A DNA stretch of 64,000 bases, taken from the IMG/VR virus record IMGVR_UViG_3300027908_000023, positions 1-64,000 of that record. One strand, given 5' to 3'. The DNA is from a virus. A program made the position numbers and the translations under genes. Below the pieces are notes generated by a model. It had not been told where the DNA came from, made no database searches, and worked only from the letters and a program-made list of their open reading frames with translations. Positions 30,446-38,592 of this stretch are shown here, one piece after another. The first letter of the stretch is position 1. Every line of letters starts with the position of its first letter.

Positions 30446-30913
30446 TTATGCCGCAAGGCCCATTGACTGCAAGCAATCTTCGCCGAATCCGCTCTCGATC
30501 GAGCTAGGCACCGTGAGCGTTCTGCCGCATTTTCCGCATCGTCCCTCATGGTGGACCTTCCAGCCAGCTGCCTCGATCTTGTGGCCTTCTCCGGCCATCA
30601 GGCAGGCCAGGATACGCTTGAGGATTACAATGGGCTGGCTCTCGTCGTGTGGGCTCTTGCGCGTCAGGACAAGCTGGCCCGTCTTGGCATCCAGAAGGCC
30701 GACGTAGGCGTAATCCTTCGTGTTCTGGGGGCCGACCAACAGCGAGACGAACCAGTTCTCGCGATAGCCGTTCTGGGCCGGTTTGTGCTGGATTCTGAAC
30801 GTGTAGTGAGGTTTCACCTCCACGTCACGCCGGAGATTGGCCTCAATGTAGTTTGAGGCGGGTTCCACGGTGAAGATCGCGTTGCCGGCGGTCAGGAATT
30901 CGCGTCCGATCAT
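30446..30913 (-). CDS. DUF6011-like protein
   Basis: A 155-residue protein. C-terminal GWKVHHEGRCGKCGRTLTVPSSIESGFGEDCL matches the small zinc-binding CG.CGR.LT.P.S...G.G..C motif I associate with DUF6011, frequent in phages and plasmids. The N-terminal part has RENWFVSLLVGPQNTKDYAYVG, a beta sheet. Function unknown. Start 30913 is MIGREFL. Confidence 0.65.
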   Translation of the reverse strand: MIGREFLTAGNAIFTVEPASNYIEANLRRDVEVKPHYTFRIQHKPAQNGYRENWFVSLLVGPQNTKDYAYVGLLDAKTGQLVLTRKSPHDESQPIVILKRILACLMAGEGHKIEAAGWKVHHEGRCGKCGRTLTVPSSIESGFGEDCLQSMGLAA

Positions 30914-30945
30914 GGTGATTGCCCTCTTGTGGTTGTGATTGGCCT

Positions 30946-31003
30946 TACACAAGAGTATTCGCCGGAGCGGTCCCGGCATTTAATCGGAACCATTGTTTTT
31001 TCC
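30946..31003 (-). promoter_or_regulatory. Repeated promoter-like element
   Basis: GCGAATACTC core and GATTAAATG loop. Confidence 0.6.
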
Positions 31004-31004
31004 A

Positions 31005-31289
31005 TCAATCGCGCAGGAACTTTTCCGCTGCCCGCCTGGCACCGCTGTAGGTTCGGTACGCCGCGCTGCACGTCCGGCATCCTCGGAACCACATTGCCGG
31101 GCTGTCCTGGTCGCTCGGATCGCTCGGGCTCATATAGCCGACCCAGACGTGAAAGCAACCATCGTAATGGCTGATGATCGCCTTGCGGCAATTGCAGGTC
31201 AGTTCGACCGATCCAGAGCCGAGAACCGATGTTGCGATCTTCGCCGTGTTCGCCTTGCGAGCGACGGCCAGCAATTCCAGGTCATCCAT
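31005..31289 (-). CDS. Cysteine-containing hypothetical protein
   Basis: A 94-residue protein, MDDLELLAVARK, with CNCRKAIISHYDGC and CRTCSAAYRTYSGARRAAEKF. Second ATG is chosen as it is 6 bases from GGGAGGG. Function unknown. Confidence 0.55.
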   Translation of the reverse strand: MDDLELLAVARKANTAKIATSVLGSGSVELTCNCRKAIISHYDGCFHVWVGYMSPSDPSDQDSPAMWFRGCRTCSAAYRTYSGARRAAEKFLRD

Positions 31290-31851
31290 CGTCATTCCCT
31301 CCCATGCCTGGCGCGGCCAATTGTTGATTGATGCTCAGGATTGCCAGCAGACAATTCCGACCCGGGCCAATGATTCCCAGCAAGGCTTTATCCGGCGCCG
31401 ATTCCAGCAGAGCCGTTAACCGGCCGATGGCCGATAGCGGAATCGTTGACATGCTGGCAAACATGGTGGTGATTTCGTCCAGCTTGCTCAAGATGGCTGC
31501 GTTCATGTGGTGGTCCTCGGTCTGGGGATGGGGGCGATTCGTGGTTGTTACGCGCTCGCCGGCCAGCGCGGCCTGCCAGGCATCCTCGCTACTGTCCGTG
31601 TTGCCCTGTGCGCCCATCTGGATCGCCAGGGCTTCCAGGTAGCCCATACTCCAGCCGGTTGCGTAGACGGAATCGAAGTGTTGCGCCGACACGTCTTCCG
31701 GACAGGTTAGCGTCATGGTGCCGTGAGCGAAGCCGAAGTTGTACTCCGCGTTGTCACAGCCCTCGCGGGCCGTCTTGGCCGCATCGTGGTAGCCCCAATT
31801 GAAACGGACGCGCGGCTCAGTCTTGTGGATCGTTTCCTTCATGGTCTTCAT
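31282..31851 (-). CDS. Hypothetical protein (FNWGYHDA type)
   Basis: A 189-residue protein starting MKTMKETIHKTEP. The N-terminal domain has FNWGYHDAAKTAREG ... HFDSVYATGWSMGYLEAL, a pattern of small phage proteins with WGYHD and HFD.VY..G motifs. The C-terminal part (MNAAILSKLDEITT...) is helical and could be a separate gene from ATG 31506. First gene after copy 31881-31945. Confidence 0.55.
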   Translation of the reverse strand: MKTMKETIHKTEPRVRFNWGYHDAAKTAREGCDNAEYNFGFAHGTMTLTCPEDVSAQHFDSVYATGWSMGYLEALAIQMGAQGNTDSSEDAWQAALAGERVTTTNRPHPQTEDHHMNAAILSKLDEITTMFASMSTIPLSAIGRLTALLESAPDKALLGIIGPGRNCLLAILSINQQLAAPGMGGNDDG

Positions 31852-31880
31852 CGGCTGGATTCCTTGGAGGTTGTTTGCTC

Positions 31881-31945
31881 GTCTCATCACAATAGGTAAT
31901 TCGCCATCCATCCGGCACCATTTAAGCGCCGGATGGATTTTGTTG
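31881..31945 (-). promoter_or_regulatory. Repeated promoter-like element
   Basis: GCGAATTACC core; 11-bp stem ATCCATCCGGC/GCCGGATGGAT around TTAAAT. Confidence 0.65.
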
Positions 31946-31948
31946 AGA

Positions 31949-32482
31949 TTAGACCAGAGCCAGCGTCGTCTCATCGGCACGAATGCCAGCATCAATCCGC
32001 GCGATCAGTTCCGGAGTCGCTGGGTTGCGAAGCGCGTAGGAATGTTACTGGTCGCGACTGTATCCCAGATCGCGAGCAACCCCGAAGCGCTTGCCGGTCG
32101 CCAGATAGCTGATCCATTCGGAGCGCTCTTCCCGTTTCGTCAGGAAGGCCGGGCAGTCCTCTGGCGTGTCGGTCGTCCAATCCATGCCGTTTTGTGCCAT
32201 GTGATGCCGCGCCGCCCGCAAGGCGTCCTCTTCCGCGTCATAGGCGCCATTGCCCCATACCTTGCCTTCCGTGACACCGTGTTCCGGACTCACGATACCG
32301 CGATAGTGCCAGCCGGACGGCTCCCGGTAGATCAGCATCGACCAGCCGCGCCAGCTGATGATGGTCGGCGTGTAGTGGCCTTTCAGCGCTGATTCGATCT
32401 TGCTGCCGGCATCGCGCTTGGCCTCCGTGACGGTCCGGCCTTCGCCCGACATGCCAAAATACTCGATTGTGACTTTTGACAT
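31949..32482 (-). pseudogene. Gene with one in-frame UAA near its 3' end
   Basis: The frame from MSKVTIEYFGM (32482) runs 145 codons to UAA at 32045-32047 and then continues in frame for 32 coding-like codons (HSYALRNPATPELIARIDAG ... LALV) to UAA 31949-31951, directly next to the promoter hairpin, where upstream genes usually end. The extension has no start of its own. The N-terminal domain is GKVW- and W-rich with AEEDALRAARHH. Likely a nonsense mutation or a sequencing difference. Confidence 0.55.
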
Positions 32483-32516
32483 TGGTGAATCTCCTGTCAG
32501 CGGGGTTTGTTGATTG

Positions 32517-32578
32517 CTCTCTGACAGGTTGTTCGCCGGTTGTCGGCGGACATTTAATCGGTCTGTTGTTTTCTCTCG
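32517..32578 (-). promoter_or_regulatory. Repeated promoter-like element
   Basis: GCGAACAACC core; the loop TAA is the stop of 32554-32721. Confidence 0.6.
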
Positions 32579-32721
32579 AAATCGCTCACGCGCCGGATCA
32601 CCCAGCCACGGACACAATCCCGCCGCGCGGCCCGCTGGGTCGCGTAGCGCTTGGCCTCCGCGATGTCATGGGTGAATCCACCAGAGCGGATTAACAGGCC
32701 AAGGCATTCCAGGACGTACAT
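32554..32721 (-). CDS. Small basic protein
   Basis: A 55-residue protein, MYVLECLGLLIRSGG, with basic helices (AKRYATQRAARRDCVRGW) and GAGGAACC upstream. Its stop lies in the promoter element. Confidence 0.55.
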   Translation of the reverse strand: MYVLECLGLLIRSGGFTHDIAEAKRYATQRAARRDCVRGWVIRRVSDFERKQQTD

Positions 32722-32733
32722 GGGTGGGGTTCC

Positions 32734-32931
32734 TCATGATGGTTTTTTCGGGAATAGCTTGGCCAACTTTCGATCCAGTCCACCCAGCGTATCGGCCTTC
32801 GCCAGATCGACGACAGGCTCGCCGGTTCCGTTGCCACCCAGAAAGGCGTGGTACTTGCGGTCATGCCGGCCATAGCCGGTGCGGATGATGTTGACGTTAT
32901 GCTTCTTCTGGAGTTGCTCTCTGGTCATCAT
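32734..32931 (-). CDS. Small basic protein
   Basis: A 65-residue protein, MMTREQLQKKHNVNI, with ADTLGGLDRKLAKLFPKK; positively charged throughout. AGGAACC upstream. No family recognised. Confidence 0.5.
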   Translation of the reverse strand: MMTREQLQKKHNVNIIRTGYGRHDRKYHAFLGGNGTGEPVVDLAKADTLGGLDRKLAKLFPKKPS

Positions 32932-32940
32932 CGTGGTTCC

Positions 32941-33174
32941 TCAATGGGACTTGCCGTCGTCCACAATATCGTATTCGTCTTCCGCTTCCTCTTCCGCCCG
33001 GCATTCATCGCAGCCATGCCGAGCATGTTCCGGATGGTCTGGACAGATTTCCTCGATGGTCAGGCCGTCCTCTGGATCATAGTGCGTGTCGATTGCCATG
33101 CGGGCAAGCTCCCGGTCGTAGAAGCCGCCCTCGACAAGTCCCTCATCGTTGAATAGGCCGTATTCGATGCTCAT
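32941..33174 (-). CDS. Small acidic protein with Cys/His
   Basis: A 77-residue protein with CPDHPEHARHGCDEC in an acidic C-terminal half; possible zinc site. N-terminus MSIEYGLFNDEGLVEGGFYDRE has a typical short-phage-protein layout. Confidence 0.55.
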   Translation of the reverse strand: MSIEYGLFNDEGLVEGGFYDRELARMAIDTHYDPEDGLTIEEICPDHPEHARHGCDECRAEEEAEDEYDIVDDGKSH

Positions 33175-33383
33175 GGTTGCTGCCTCCCCGGTTCGGCTCG
33201 CTGGTCGCGCCGGCTGGCCTCGTCGCGCTGCTGTTGATTGATGCTCTGGTCGATGGCGGCATACCAGGCGTCTTGAGCTACCCGGCGATGCCGGGCGATG
33301 CGTTCATGGCCTTCGCGGAACAACTCACCATCTGGCCGGCAGGTCTTGGCACGGTAGGCTTCCCACCATTCATTGAACGTCAT
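33171..33383 (-). CDS. Small hypothetical protein
   Basis: A 70-residue protein starting MTFNEWWEAYRAKTC; the opening FNEWW..Y and the following AQDAWYAA are common in small phage proteins of unknown function. First gene after copy 33414-33472. Confidence 0.6.
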   Translation of the reverse strand: MTFNEWWEAYRAKTCRPDGELFREGHERIARHRRVAQDAWYAAIDQSINQQQRDEASRRDQRAEPGRQQP

Positions 33384-33413
33384 TGCTTGGCCTCCATCAC
33401 TGGTTCCTTGATC

Positions 33414-33472
33414 CGTCTCTACCATGTTGTTCGCTGGCCGATCAATGGCATTTAACCCGCGCCAGGATCATC
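33414..33472 (-). promoter_or_regulatory. Repeated promoter-like element
   Basis: GCGAACAACA core, GTTAAATG loop. Confidence 0.6.
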
Positions 33473-33797
33473 CCTTGGATTCTCTCCAGTTGAGCCATTG
33501 CTCCATCCAGTCCGCCATCAGCCTGACCTCGTTGCGGACAATCTCCGCTGGCGCGCCCAGCGCCATTAACCTCACCATGCGCACCAGCCCATCGCCGATC
33601 TTCTGTACCAGATCATCAGCGCGGATGCCAGCAACCGATTCCTCGACCGGTTCACCGAAGTATTCTTCGTCCATCTGGCCCAGAGTCAGCAGCGATAGCG
33701 CTTCCTCTGGGTTCTCTGCTTCGACGTGATTGGTTCCGTCAGAGGCAACCCAGACGTTGCCCTGACGGGTCACCGTGTAGTGATCGGGTTCGCTCAT
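33468..33797 (-). CDS. Hypothetical protein
   Basis: A 109-residue protein with a beta-hairpin start (YTVTRQGNVWVASDGTNHVEA) then helices ending MADWMEQWLNWRESKG. No family recognised. Confidence 0.55.
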   Translation of the reverse strand: MSEPDHYTVTRQGNVWVASDGTNHVEAENPEEALSLLTLGQMDEEYFGEPVEESVAGIRADDLVQKIGDGLVRMVRLMALGAPAEIVRNEVRLMADWMEQWLNWRESKG

Positions 33798-33799
33798 GG

Positions 33800-34327
33800 T
33801 TAGTCATCCTCCACGCTGGCCGGTTCGCACGAGCATTCCTCCGACTGGCACTCCGCACACCAGTTATCGGGCTGGTGGTACTCCACGGTGTCATGCTCGC
33901 CGGGGTTGCGCTGGCTCCCCGTGGTGTGCTCAGTCCGGTGAAGGCCGCACAGACGACAGTGAGAGCAAAACGTCATGGAGGTTCCGCCGGTTGACCAGAC
34001 GCCCGGGTTCTGGTCGCAACCGCCCTCGCCCTCGCTGGTCCAGTCGTGGTCGCACTCCGTATCACCGCCGGCCGCACTGATGAGCGCGTCGTGGTCGGGT
34101 TCGATCTCGACCGTGACGCTTCCCCGGTCCAGTTCGTCGCCGTCCTCATCGGAGATGATGTACCATGCGTCGATGCGGGCACCATCGTCGCCCCAGGAGC
34201 CGCCGGCAACCCATTCAGCAGTCTCGTCGCTGGCTTCTTGCCGGCACTCCTGGAGGCTATCCGCCTCAATCGTGATCGTCTCGCCGCCCTGGCACTCGTC
34301 TCTCATCTCGACCGTGTAGCTTGGCAT
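33800..34327 (-). CDS. Acidic protein with zinc-binding C-terminus
   Basis: A 175-residue, strongly acidic protein: N-terminal strands and helix (SYTVEMRDECQGGE ... EADSLQECRQEA), then CDHDW, FCSHCRLCGLHR and CAECQSEECSC, which could hold two zinc ions. First gene after copy 34363-34422. Function unknown. Confidence 0.6.
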   Translation of the reverse strand: MPSYTVEMRDECQGGETITIEADSLQECRQEASDETAEWVAGGSWGDDGARIDAWYIISDEDGDELDRGSVTVEIEPDHDALISAAGGDTECDHDWTSEGEGGCDQNPGVWSTGGTSMTFCSHCRLCGLHRTEHTTGSQRNPGEHDTVEYHQPDNWCAECQSEECSCEPASVEDD

Positions 34328-34362
34328 CGTGGAATCTCCATCGTCGGGGTTAGTGGTTGGCC

Positions 34363-34422
34363 TGTCTGTAGAGTAGTTCGTCGGTTGTCGCCGGACATTT
34401 TACCGGCCAGCAGATTTTTTCC
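34363..34422 (-). promoter_or_regulatory. Repeated promoter-like element
   Basis: ACGAACTAC core, TAAAAT loop. Confidence 0.55.
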
Positions 34423-34610
34423 TAGCCCGCCAGCGCGGCCCGGTATCTCGCGATCCTGTAAGCAAGCCTCTCGGCCAGTTGCTCGCGCCAGAGATGCCAG
34501 GCAGAGCGCTCCGGATGGTCCAGGTATCCGGCCAACAGGGCTTCTGCTTCATCGGCATGGCCTCTGGTGAGGCGTTCGTCGGCACTGGCAAGGAGTAGGT
34601 CAAGGCTCAT
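34422..34610 (-). CDS. Small helical protein
   Basis: A 62-residue Leu/Ala-rich helical protein (ADERLTRGHADEAEALLAGYL). Overlaps the previous stop; ends in UAG directly at the promoter element. Confidence 0.5.
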   Translation of the reverse strand: MSLDLLLASADERLTRGHADEAEALLAGYLDHPERSAWHLWREQLAERLAYRIARYRAALAG

Positions 34611-35065
34611 GATCGGGGTTCCTGAGCGATCCTGGACGATTCCGACAGCGGATGAACCGTTTCCGGCTCGCCGTCCGGTCCCTCGCGCAGATGCTCCGTC
34701 TGACAGACCGGGCAGACCGGGTTGCTGATCTCCTGCCCGCGATCCCAGAAGGACGGTATCCAGTCGGCCTCAATGGCGGCTTCCACGCCGGGCATCGTGG
34801 CATCGCAGAAGCAACACTCAATCAGGCCGTCCGGGATCGGTTGCGATGCGGCCGGTTCTGGCGCGAAATCTTCTGGTTCGTGATAGAGCCTCTTGACCAT
34901 CGCTTCCGCCTCTTCCCGGCCGACTAGCGCGACCAGATTACTCCACGCCTGACGGCGCAGCTCAATCTGCGACAACGCAATCTCTCGTCCGCCCTGAAGA
35001 TCGCGGATCAAACTCGCCAGCGTCAGCGGACTCGCGCTGGCAAAGAAGGTTGCGAGGTTCGACAT
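34607..35065 (-). CDS. Hypothetical protein with CCFC...CPVC zinc site
   Basis: A 152-residue protein, MSNLATFFASASP: helical N-terminal half, then ECCFCDATMPG ... NPVCPVCQTEHL, a probable zinc ribbon. First gene after copy 35099-35158. Confidence 0.6.
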   Translation of the reverse strand: MSNLATFFASASPLTLASLIRDLQGGREIALSQIELRRQAWSNLVALVGREEAEAMVKRLYHEPEDFAPEPAASQPIPDGLIECCFCDATMPGVEAAIEADWIPSFWDRGQEISNPVCPVCQTEHLREGPDGEPETVHPLSESSRIAQEPRS

Positions 35066-35098
35066 GGTCGGGATTCCTTTTGGCGAAGGTGTGGTTAT

Positions 35099-35158
35099 CA
35101 TCTCAATTGGTTATTCGCTGCCCGGTTCGTAAGATTTAATCCACCATTGAGATTTCGC
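35099..35158 (-). promoter_or_regulatory. Repeated promoter-like element
   Basis: GCGAATAACC core; loop TAA is the stop of 35136-35438. Confidence 0.65.
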
Positions 35159-35438
35159 CGACGGTTTCCCGATGGATAAACTCCGCGCACGATTCCGCGA
35201 CATACTTCCCCAGATCGGTGGCGCCGTTGCGGTCGAGCAAGCCCTTGACGGTCAGGGAATCGATGGTTCGGCAGGCGACCTTTGCTGTCGCGGTTCTCCA
35301 GGCACCCGGACCGCCAAGATGATAGAGCCGCATGGCATCAGCCTCTTTGCGCGTGAGGCGCAGCATGCCAGGCCAGCCGAACAGTTTGGTTTCAAGAACG
35401 GGAATCAGGATCACGACGGCGGACTTATTGGCTTTCAT
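35136..35438 (-). CDS. Small hypothetical protein
   Basis: A 100-residue protein, MKANKSAVVILIPVL, with TRKEADAMRLYHLGG and RTIDSLTVKGLLDRNG, the latter resembling a winged-helix wing ('L..kGLl'). Possibly a small DNA-binding fold. Confidence 0.55.
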   Translation of the reverse strand: MKANKSAVVILIPVLETKLFGWPGMLRLTRKEADAMRLYHLGGPGAWRTATAKVACRTIDSLTVKGLLDRNGATDLGKYVAESCAEFIHRETVGEISMVD

Positions 35439-35467
35439 GGAGGAAACTCCGGGCGAAGGTTGTGGGT

Positions 35468-35526
35468 TGTCTATGGAGTAATTCGCTGGCCGATCCGGGA
35501 GATTTGATCGGCCAGCGAAAAATCTC
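35468..35526 (-). promoter_or_regulatory. Repeated promoter-like element
   Basis: GCGAATTAC core; perfect 12-bp stem CGCTGGCCGATC/GATCGGCCAGCG. Confidence 0.65.
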
Positions 35527-35806
35527 AATAGCCGCCGACCGGCTCGACGCGATTGCGGCACGACCAGCCCTTGTAATCCTTGATTCTCGGGACGATGATT
35601 TCCCGACCGGCCGCATAGGGGTATTCCGGTTGGCCGGTCGGCACATTCTCGCTCAGCATGACACGGATCGATTTGCCGTTGATCTTCGCGACCGTGCCGA
35701 TGCCATCATAGCCGGTTCCGCAATTCGTCCAGACAACCCGAACCGGTTGGCCGATCACAAGAGTTGTCTCGAAGTCTACAACGGTTCGATATTGTTCGCC
35801 GGTCAT
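35525..35806 (-). CDS. Small beta-rich protein
   Basis: A 93-residue protein starting MTGEQYRTVVDFETT: strands (PVRVVWTNCGTGYDGIGTVAKING) suggest an SH3-like barrel. First gene after copy 35829-35888. Confidence 0.55.
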   Translation of the reverse strand: MTGEQYRTVVDFETTLVIGQPVRVVWTNCGTGYDGIGTVAKINGKSIRVMLSENVPTGQPEYPYAAGREIIVPRIKDYKGWSCRNRVEPVGGY

Positions 35807-35828
35807 TGTTCTATTCCTCTGCTGTCGG

Positions 35829-35888
35829 GCGACAAGAGGTAATTCGCTCGCGGCCGGTTGGCATTTAGACCGCGAGCGAATAATCTCC
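35829..35888 (-). promoter_or_regulatory. Repeated promoter-like element
   Basis: GCGAATTACC core; 12-bp stem ATTCGCTCGCGG/CCGCGAGCGAAT. Confidence 0.65.
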
Positions 35889-35892
35889 GTCA

Positions 35893-36285
35893 TCAATCCT
35901 CATCGGGAAGCATGATGGTAATAACCGGCTCGGCATCGTCGCCAGGTCCACAAATCGACTTGAGCCGAACCAGCGGCGGCGTTCCGCGCCGATTCGTGTT
36001 CCGCACATGGAGACTGTACAGAACCGTATCGGTGCCGTCCTTGCTCCGCGCGATGGCGCACTTCAACATCCAAAGAATGTCCCACAAGCGCCCGGCCTCA
36101 TCCTGGCACTGGACACCTTCGGGCACCGTCACGTAGCGGGCGTGAACCGCGCTGGTCAGCGCTATCGGGAACTTGAACCCGGCCTCGCGCGCCATCTCCG
36201 ATACATCAACAAGCGTGCCATCCTCGATGGCCTGCGCTCTGGTGTAGCGGGAGATGATCTCCGCGCCGTCGAAAAGATTGCTCAT
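35893..36285 (-). CDS. DUF6573-like protein
   Basis: A 130-residue protein: ISRYTRAQAIEDGTLVDVSEMAREAGF, FPIALTSAVHARYV, CQDEAGRLWDILWM and a closing CGPGDDAEPVITIMLPDED. This is the full pattern of proteins I know as DUF6573, common in planctomycete and phage-borne contigs; function unknown. First gene after copy 36315-36374. Confidence 0.75.
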   Translation of the reverse strand: MSNLFDGAEIISRYTRAQAIEDGTLVDVSEMAREAGFKFPIALTSAVHARYVTVPEGVQCQDEAGRLWDILWMLKCAIARSKDGTDTVLYSLHVRNTNRRGTPPLVRLKSICGPGDDAEPVITIMLPDED

Positions 36286-36314
36286 GGGACTTTCTCCGAT
36301 ACAGGGTTGGTTGA

Positions 36315-36374
36315 TCTCTATGGTGTTATTCGCTCCCTGTCGCCGGACATTTAGACCAGCAACTATTATTTTTC
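36315..36374 (-). promoter_or_regulatory. Repeated promoter-like element
   Basis: GCGAATAAC core, CTAAATG loop. Confidence 0.6.
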
Positions 36375-36674
36375 GTTGGCATTATGGCCGACGCATCCCG
36401 ACACTTGCCGGAGGATTTCCGCCATGTATCGCCTCTCGTCGAAGTCGGCCAGAACATCGGGCCGCGTCCAGAAGCGTCCGCCGACCTGGACGAACATGGA
36501 GGCCACCTCCCGCCCATCGTCCAGAGAGCACAATAGTTCACCCAGCGCGAAGGCTTGGCCGTGCCAGCGTAAGGGCGGGACGGCTCCAAGCATGGCATGG
36601 TATCTGGATTCCGCGATCTCTTCCCACGGGTTAGCGGCCAGTTCTTCAACGGTGTGGGGATATTGAATCTTCAT
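36366..36674 (-). CDS. DUF1419-like hypothetical protein
   Basis: A 102-residue protein with SRYHAMLGAVPPLRWHGQAFALGE and FVQVGGRFWTRPDVLADFDE, a layout I associate with DUF1419-like plasmid and phage proteins (Y..ML.v.PP......F...E....G...F...g..f). Assignment tentative. Confidence 0.5.
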   Translation of the reverse strand: MKIQYPHTVEELAANPWEEIAESRYHAMLGAVPPLRWHGQAFALGELLCSLDDGREVASMFVQVGGRFWTRPDVLADFDERRYMAEILRQVSGCVGHNANEK

Positions 36675-36696
36675 CGGTCTGACTCCTCAATGGTGA

Positions 36697-37023
36697 TTAG
36701 GATTTACCTTTGGCCTTCGCCACAATCGCCCGCGCCGCAGCGATAGCCGGCGCATCCCGAAGCAGGTCAAGCGCTCCAAGGCATACGCATTCCTCCAGAA
36801 CGGCGAGCATCTCCGGTGCCAACGCCATCAAGCGAGCGTTCGCCTCTGCTTCGATGGAGGAGATTCGTCCCGCGTAGCTCACGTCTTCATGGTCGCAGTA
36901 GGCCGTTGCGATCAGCTTTGGGTTTTCTGCTTCCGGCATCTGATAGGCAAGCGCGATGTCATGGAGCGCTTCGGAGGTTGCTGATTCAACGGTCCACGGG
37001 CCGGGAGTATGACTATTGCTCAC
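36697..37023 (-). CDS. HTPGPW-family phage protein, GTG start
   Basis: A 108-residue protein with NSHTPGPWTVE at the N-terminus and a helical EANARLMALAPEMLAVLEECV near the end, the signature of a widespread phage family (HTPGPW...N..LI..APELL). GTG 37023 follows AAAGGGGGAA and overlaps the upstream stop. It forms a tandem pair with 37020-37322. Function unknown. Confidence 0.7.
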   Translation of the reverse strand: MSNSHTPGPWTVESATSEALHDIALAYQMPEAENPKLIATAYCDHEDVSYAGRISSIEAEANARLMALAPEMLAVLEECVCLGALDLLRDAPAIAAARAIVAKAKGKS

Positions 37024-37322
37024 GAATGTTCCCCCTTTGCTTTGGCGATAGCCTCTTTCATGGCGACGATTCGCTTGCGCATAATCGCAGAGCCGACATA
37101 GCCATCCGTCTCGACAACGGCGATGCACGCGGCCAGCAAGTCCGGCGCGGCAGCGATCAGGTCAGCATCGGCGCGGGCTTGATCGCAAGTGTCGGTTTCC
37201 AGGTTCTCCGTCAGCACCAGCGCGACTTGCGGTCCGCAACTTCCATCATCGTCCCGCATATAGATGCCGATGGACTTGGCATCCTCGTAAGGCATCCACG
37301 GTCCAGGAGTGTGATTGCCCAT
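37020..37322 (-). CDS. HTPGPW-family phage protein
   Basis: A 100-residue paralogue of the next gene: NHTPGPWMPYEDAKS, then ARADADLIAAAPDLLAACIAVVE. The two are similar in order but not in the middle, so duplication is old. Confidence 0.7.
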   Translation of the reverse strand: MGNHTPGPWMPYEDAKSIGIYMRDDDGSCGPQVALVLTENLETDTCDQARADADLIAAAPDLLAACIAVVETDGYVGSAIMRKRIVAMKEAIAKAKGEHS

Positions 37323-37324
37323 GG

Positions 37325-37531
37325 TTAGTTCTCCTCTCCGGCCAGCCTCTTGGCTTCCGGATACTGGTGTCCCAGGTTCATGTATTCAACAGCAGACAGC
37401 GGGCGATAGAGGGCAATGGACCGTAACGCGCTCATGCGCTGCTCGCGCCAGTAGGCGAACTCGGGAAGCCCGCTCGTCCGGGCGCACCAGTCATTGAGTT
37501 GCTCAAGGCGCGATTCCAGTTGCTCCGGCAT
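37325..37531 (-). CDS. Small helical protein
   Basis: A 68-residue protein, MPEQLESRLEQLNDW. Helical. First gene after copy 37560-37618. No family recognised. Confidence 0.5.
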   Translation of the reverse strand: MPEQLESRLEQLNDWCARTSGLPEFAYWREQRMSALRSIALYRPLSAVEYMNLGHQYPEAKRLAGEEN

Positions 37532-37559
37532 GGCGTTGGCTCCTTTGGGGCGACGGGTT

Positions 37560-37618
37560 GCTCTGTAGTGTTATTCGTCGGCATCGTGCCGGCATTTAAC
37601 CGCGTCCACCGATTCTCC
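37560..37618 (-). promoter_or_regulatory. Repeated promoter-like element
   Basis: ACGAATAAC core; the TAA within the core is the stop of 37571-38032. Confidence 0.6.
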
Positions 37619-38032
37619 GATCTGAGGCGGACAGGTCGGGCAATAATGCCTGTCGCCGATATGGACATAGGAGTATGGGTCGCGCGTCCATGAATTCGGC
37701 AGCGTCGCGCCGCAGCCGGCGCACAACTCCGCTCTCATCATCGGGCCGATAGTCACGCCCGCAACCAGATATTGAGGATCGCCATAGCTTTCCTCATGCT
37801 TGCCCGTGAAGGCGTAGAGTTGTCCAGGCTGGCCGTTCGTGACATAGCGAATCGCCGACAGGCCGGTTACTTCTTCGACGAACGCCATTGCCATCTGAAG
37901 CGTTTCGCGGCGGACAAACAGCGGGTTGCGGCTGGTCTTGCTGCGATGGATGATGACGATGAAAGGGCAGTAGTTCGGATGGGTGTCTTGCTTCTGGAGG
38001 CGCTGAGCCTCATTGTCGATGTTGATGATCAT
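37571..38032 (-). CDS. Hypothetical protein with zinc ribbon
   Basis: A 153-residue protein, MIINIDNEAQRLQ; C-terminal CAGCGATLPNSW ... HYCPTCP zinc ribbon. First gene after copy 38060-38115. The last 15 residues are encoded within the next promoter element. Confidence 0.6.
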   Translation of the reverse strand: MIINIDNEAQRLQKQDTHPNYCPFIVIIHRSKTSRNPLFVRRETLQMAMAFVEEVTGLSAIRYVTNGQPGQLYAFTGKHEESYGDPQYLVAGVTIGPMMRAELCAGCGATLPNSWTRDPYSYVHIGDRHYCPTCPPQIGESVDAVKCRHDADE

Positions 38033-38059
38033 GGCTTTTTTCCGTATGGTTGTCGGTTG

Positions 38060-38115
38060 TCTCTGTATGGTTATTCGCTCCCCATCCACGGATATTTACC
38101 GGTGATACTTCAGAA
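38060..38115 (-). promoter_or_regulatory. Repeated promoter-like element
   Basis: GCGAATAACCATACAGAGA end; loop TAA is the stop of 38096-38314. Confidence 0.65.
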
Positions 38116-38314
38116 GCGATCCGTCCGCCAGCGTGATCTGCGTTCCACGGCGAATCATCTCCTGCCCGTCCGATCCGGCCAGCACATAATAGGTCGGCTC
38201 CCAGGTGGCGGACTTCTGCTGAACCTCCACGATCTCATAGATTTCGCTGCTGATGACCAGGGCACCGGATCGCAGCTTTACCTTGTCGCCGACGCCATAG
38301 AGGCCAAGTGTCAT
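38096..38314 (-). CDS. Small beta-rich protein
   Basis: A 72-residue protein, MTLGLYGVGDKVKLRSGALVIS, with an SH3/KOW-like opening (GDKVKLRSG) and YEIVEVQQ strands. First gene after copy 38343-38401. Function unknown. Confidence 0.55.
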   Translation of the reverse strand: MTLGLYGVGDKVKLRSGALVISSEIYEIVEVQQKSATWEPTYYVLAGSDGQEMIRRGTQITLADGSLLKYHR

Positions 38315-38342
38315 GGCTGAATCTCCTGATGATTGTTTCGTG

Positions 38343-38401
38343 TTCTCTACATGGTTATTCGCTCGCCATCCATCCGCATTTAACCCGGTCGCAGTTTTTC
38401 C
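38343..38401 (-). promoter_or_regulatory. Repeated promoter-like element
   Basis: GCGAATAACCATGTAGAGA end; loop TAA is the stop of 38380-38592. Confidence 0.65.
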
Positions 38402-38592
38402 ATTGAGCGCTTCCAATCCCTGAAGCAATCCTGCCAGCTATCCGCCTCATACCCGGGCGGTTGCCGGTCGATCCAGGCGACCCAGCGGGCTCGCGCTTCG
38501 GCGATCTCTGCATAGCTATCGGTGCCGAACAGCCGGGCTTCTGTGCTACCGGCAAGCGTGATGGCCTCGTTGATGAGGCGTAGTTTTGTCAT
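38380..38592 (-). CDS. Small helical protein
   Basis: A 70-residue protein, MTKLRLINEAITLAG, with SYAEIAEARARWVAWIDRQ. Start overlaps the upstream stop. No family recognised. Confidence 0.5.
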   Translation of the reverse strand: MTKLRLINEAITLAGSTEARLFGTDSYAEIAEARARWVAWIDRQPPGYEADSWQDCFRDWKRSMEKLRPG

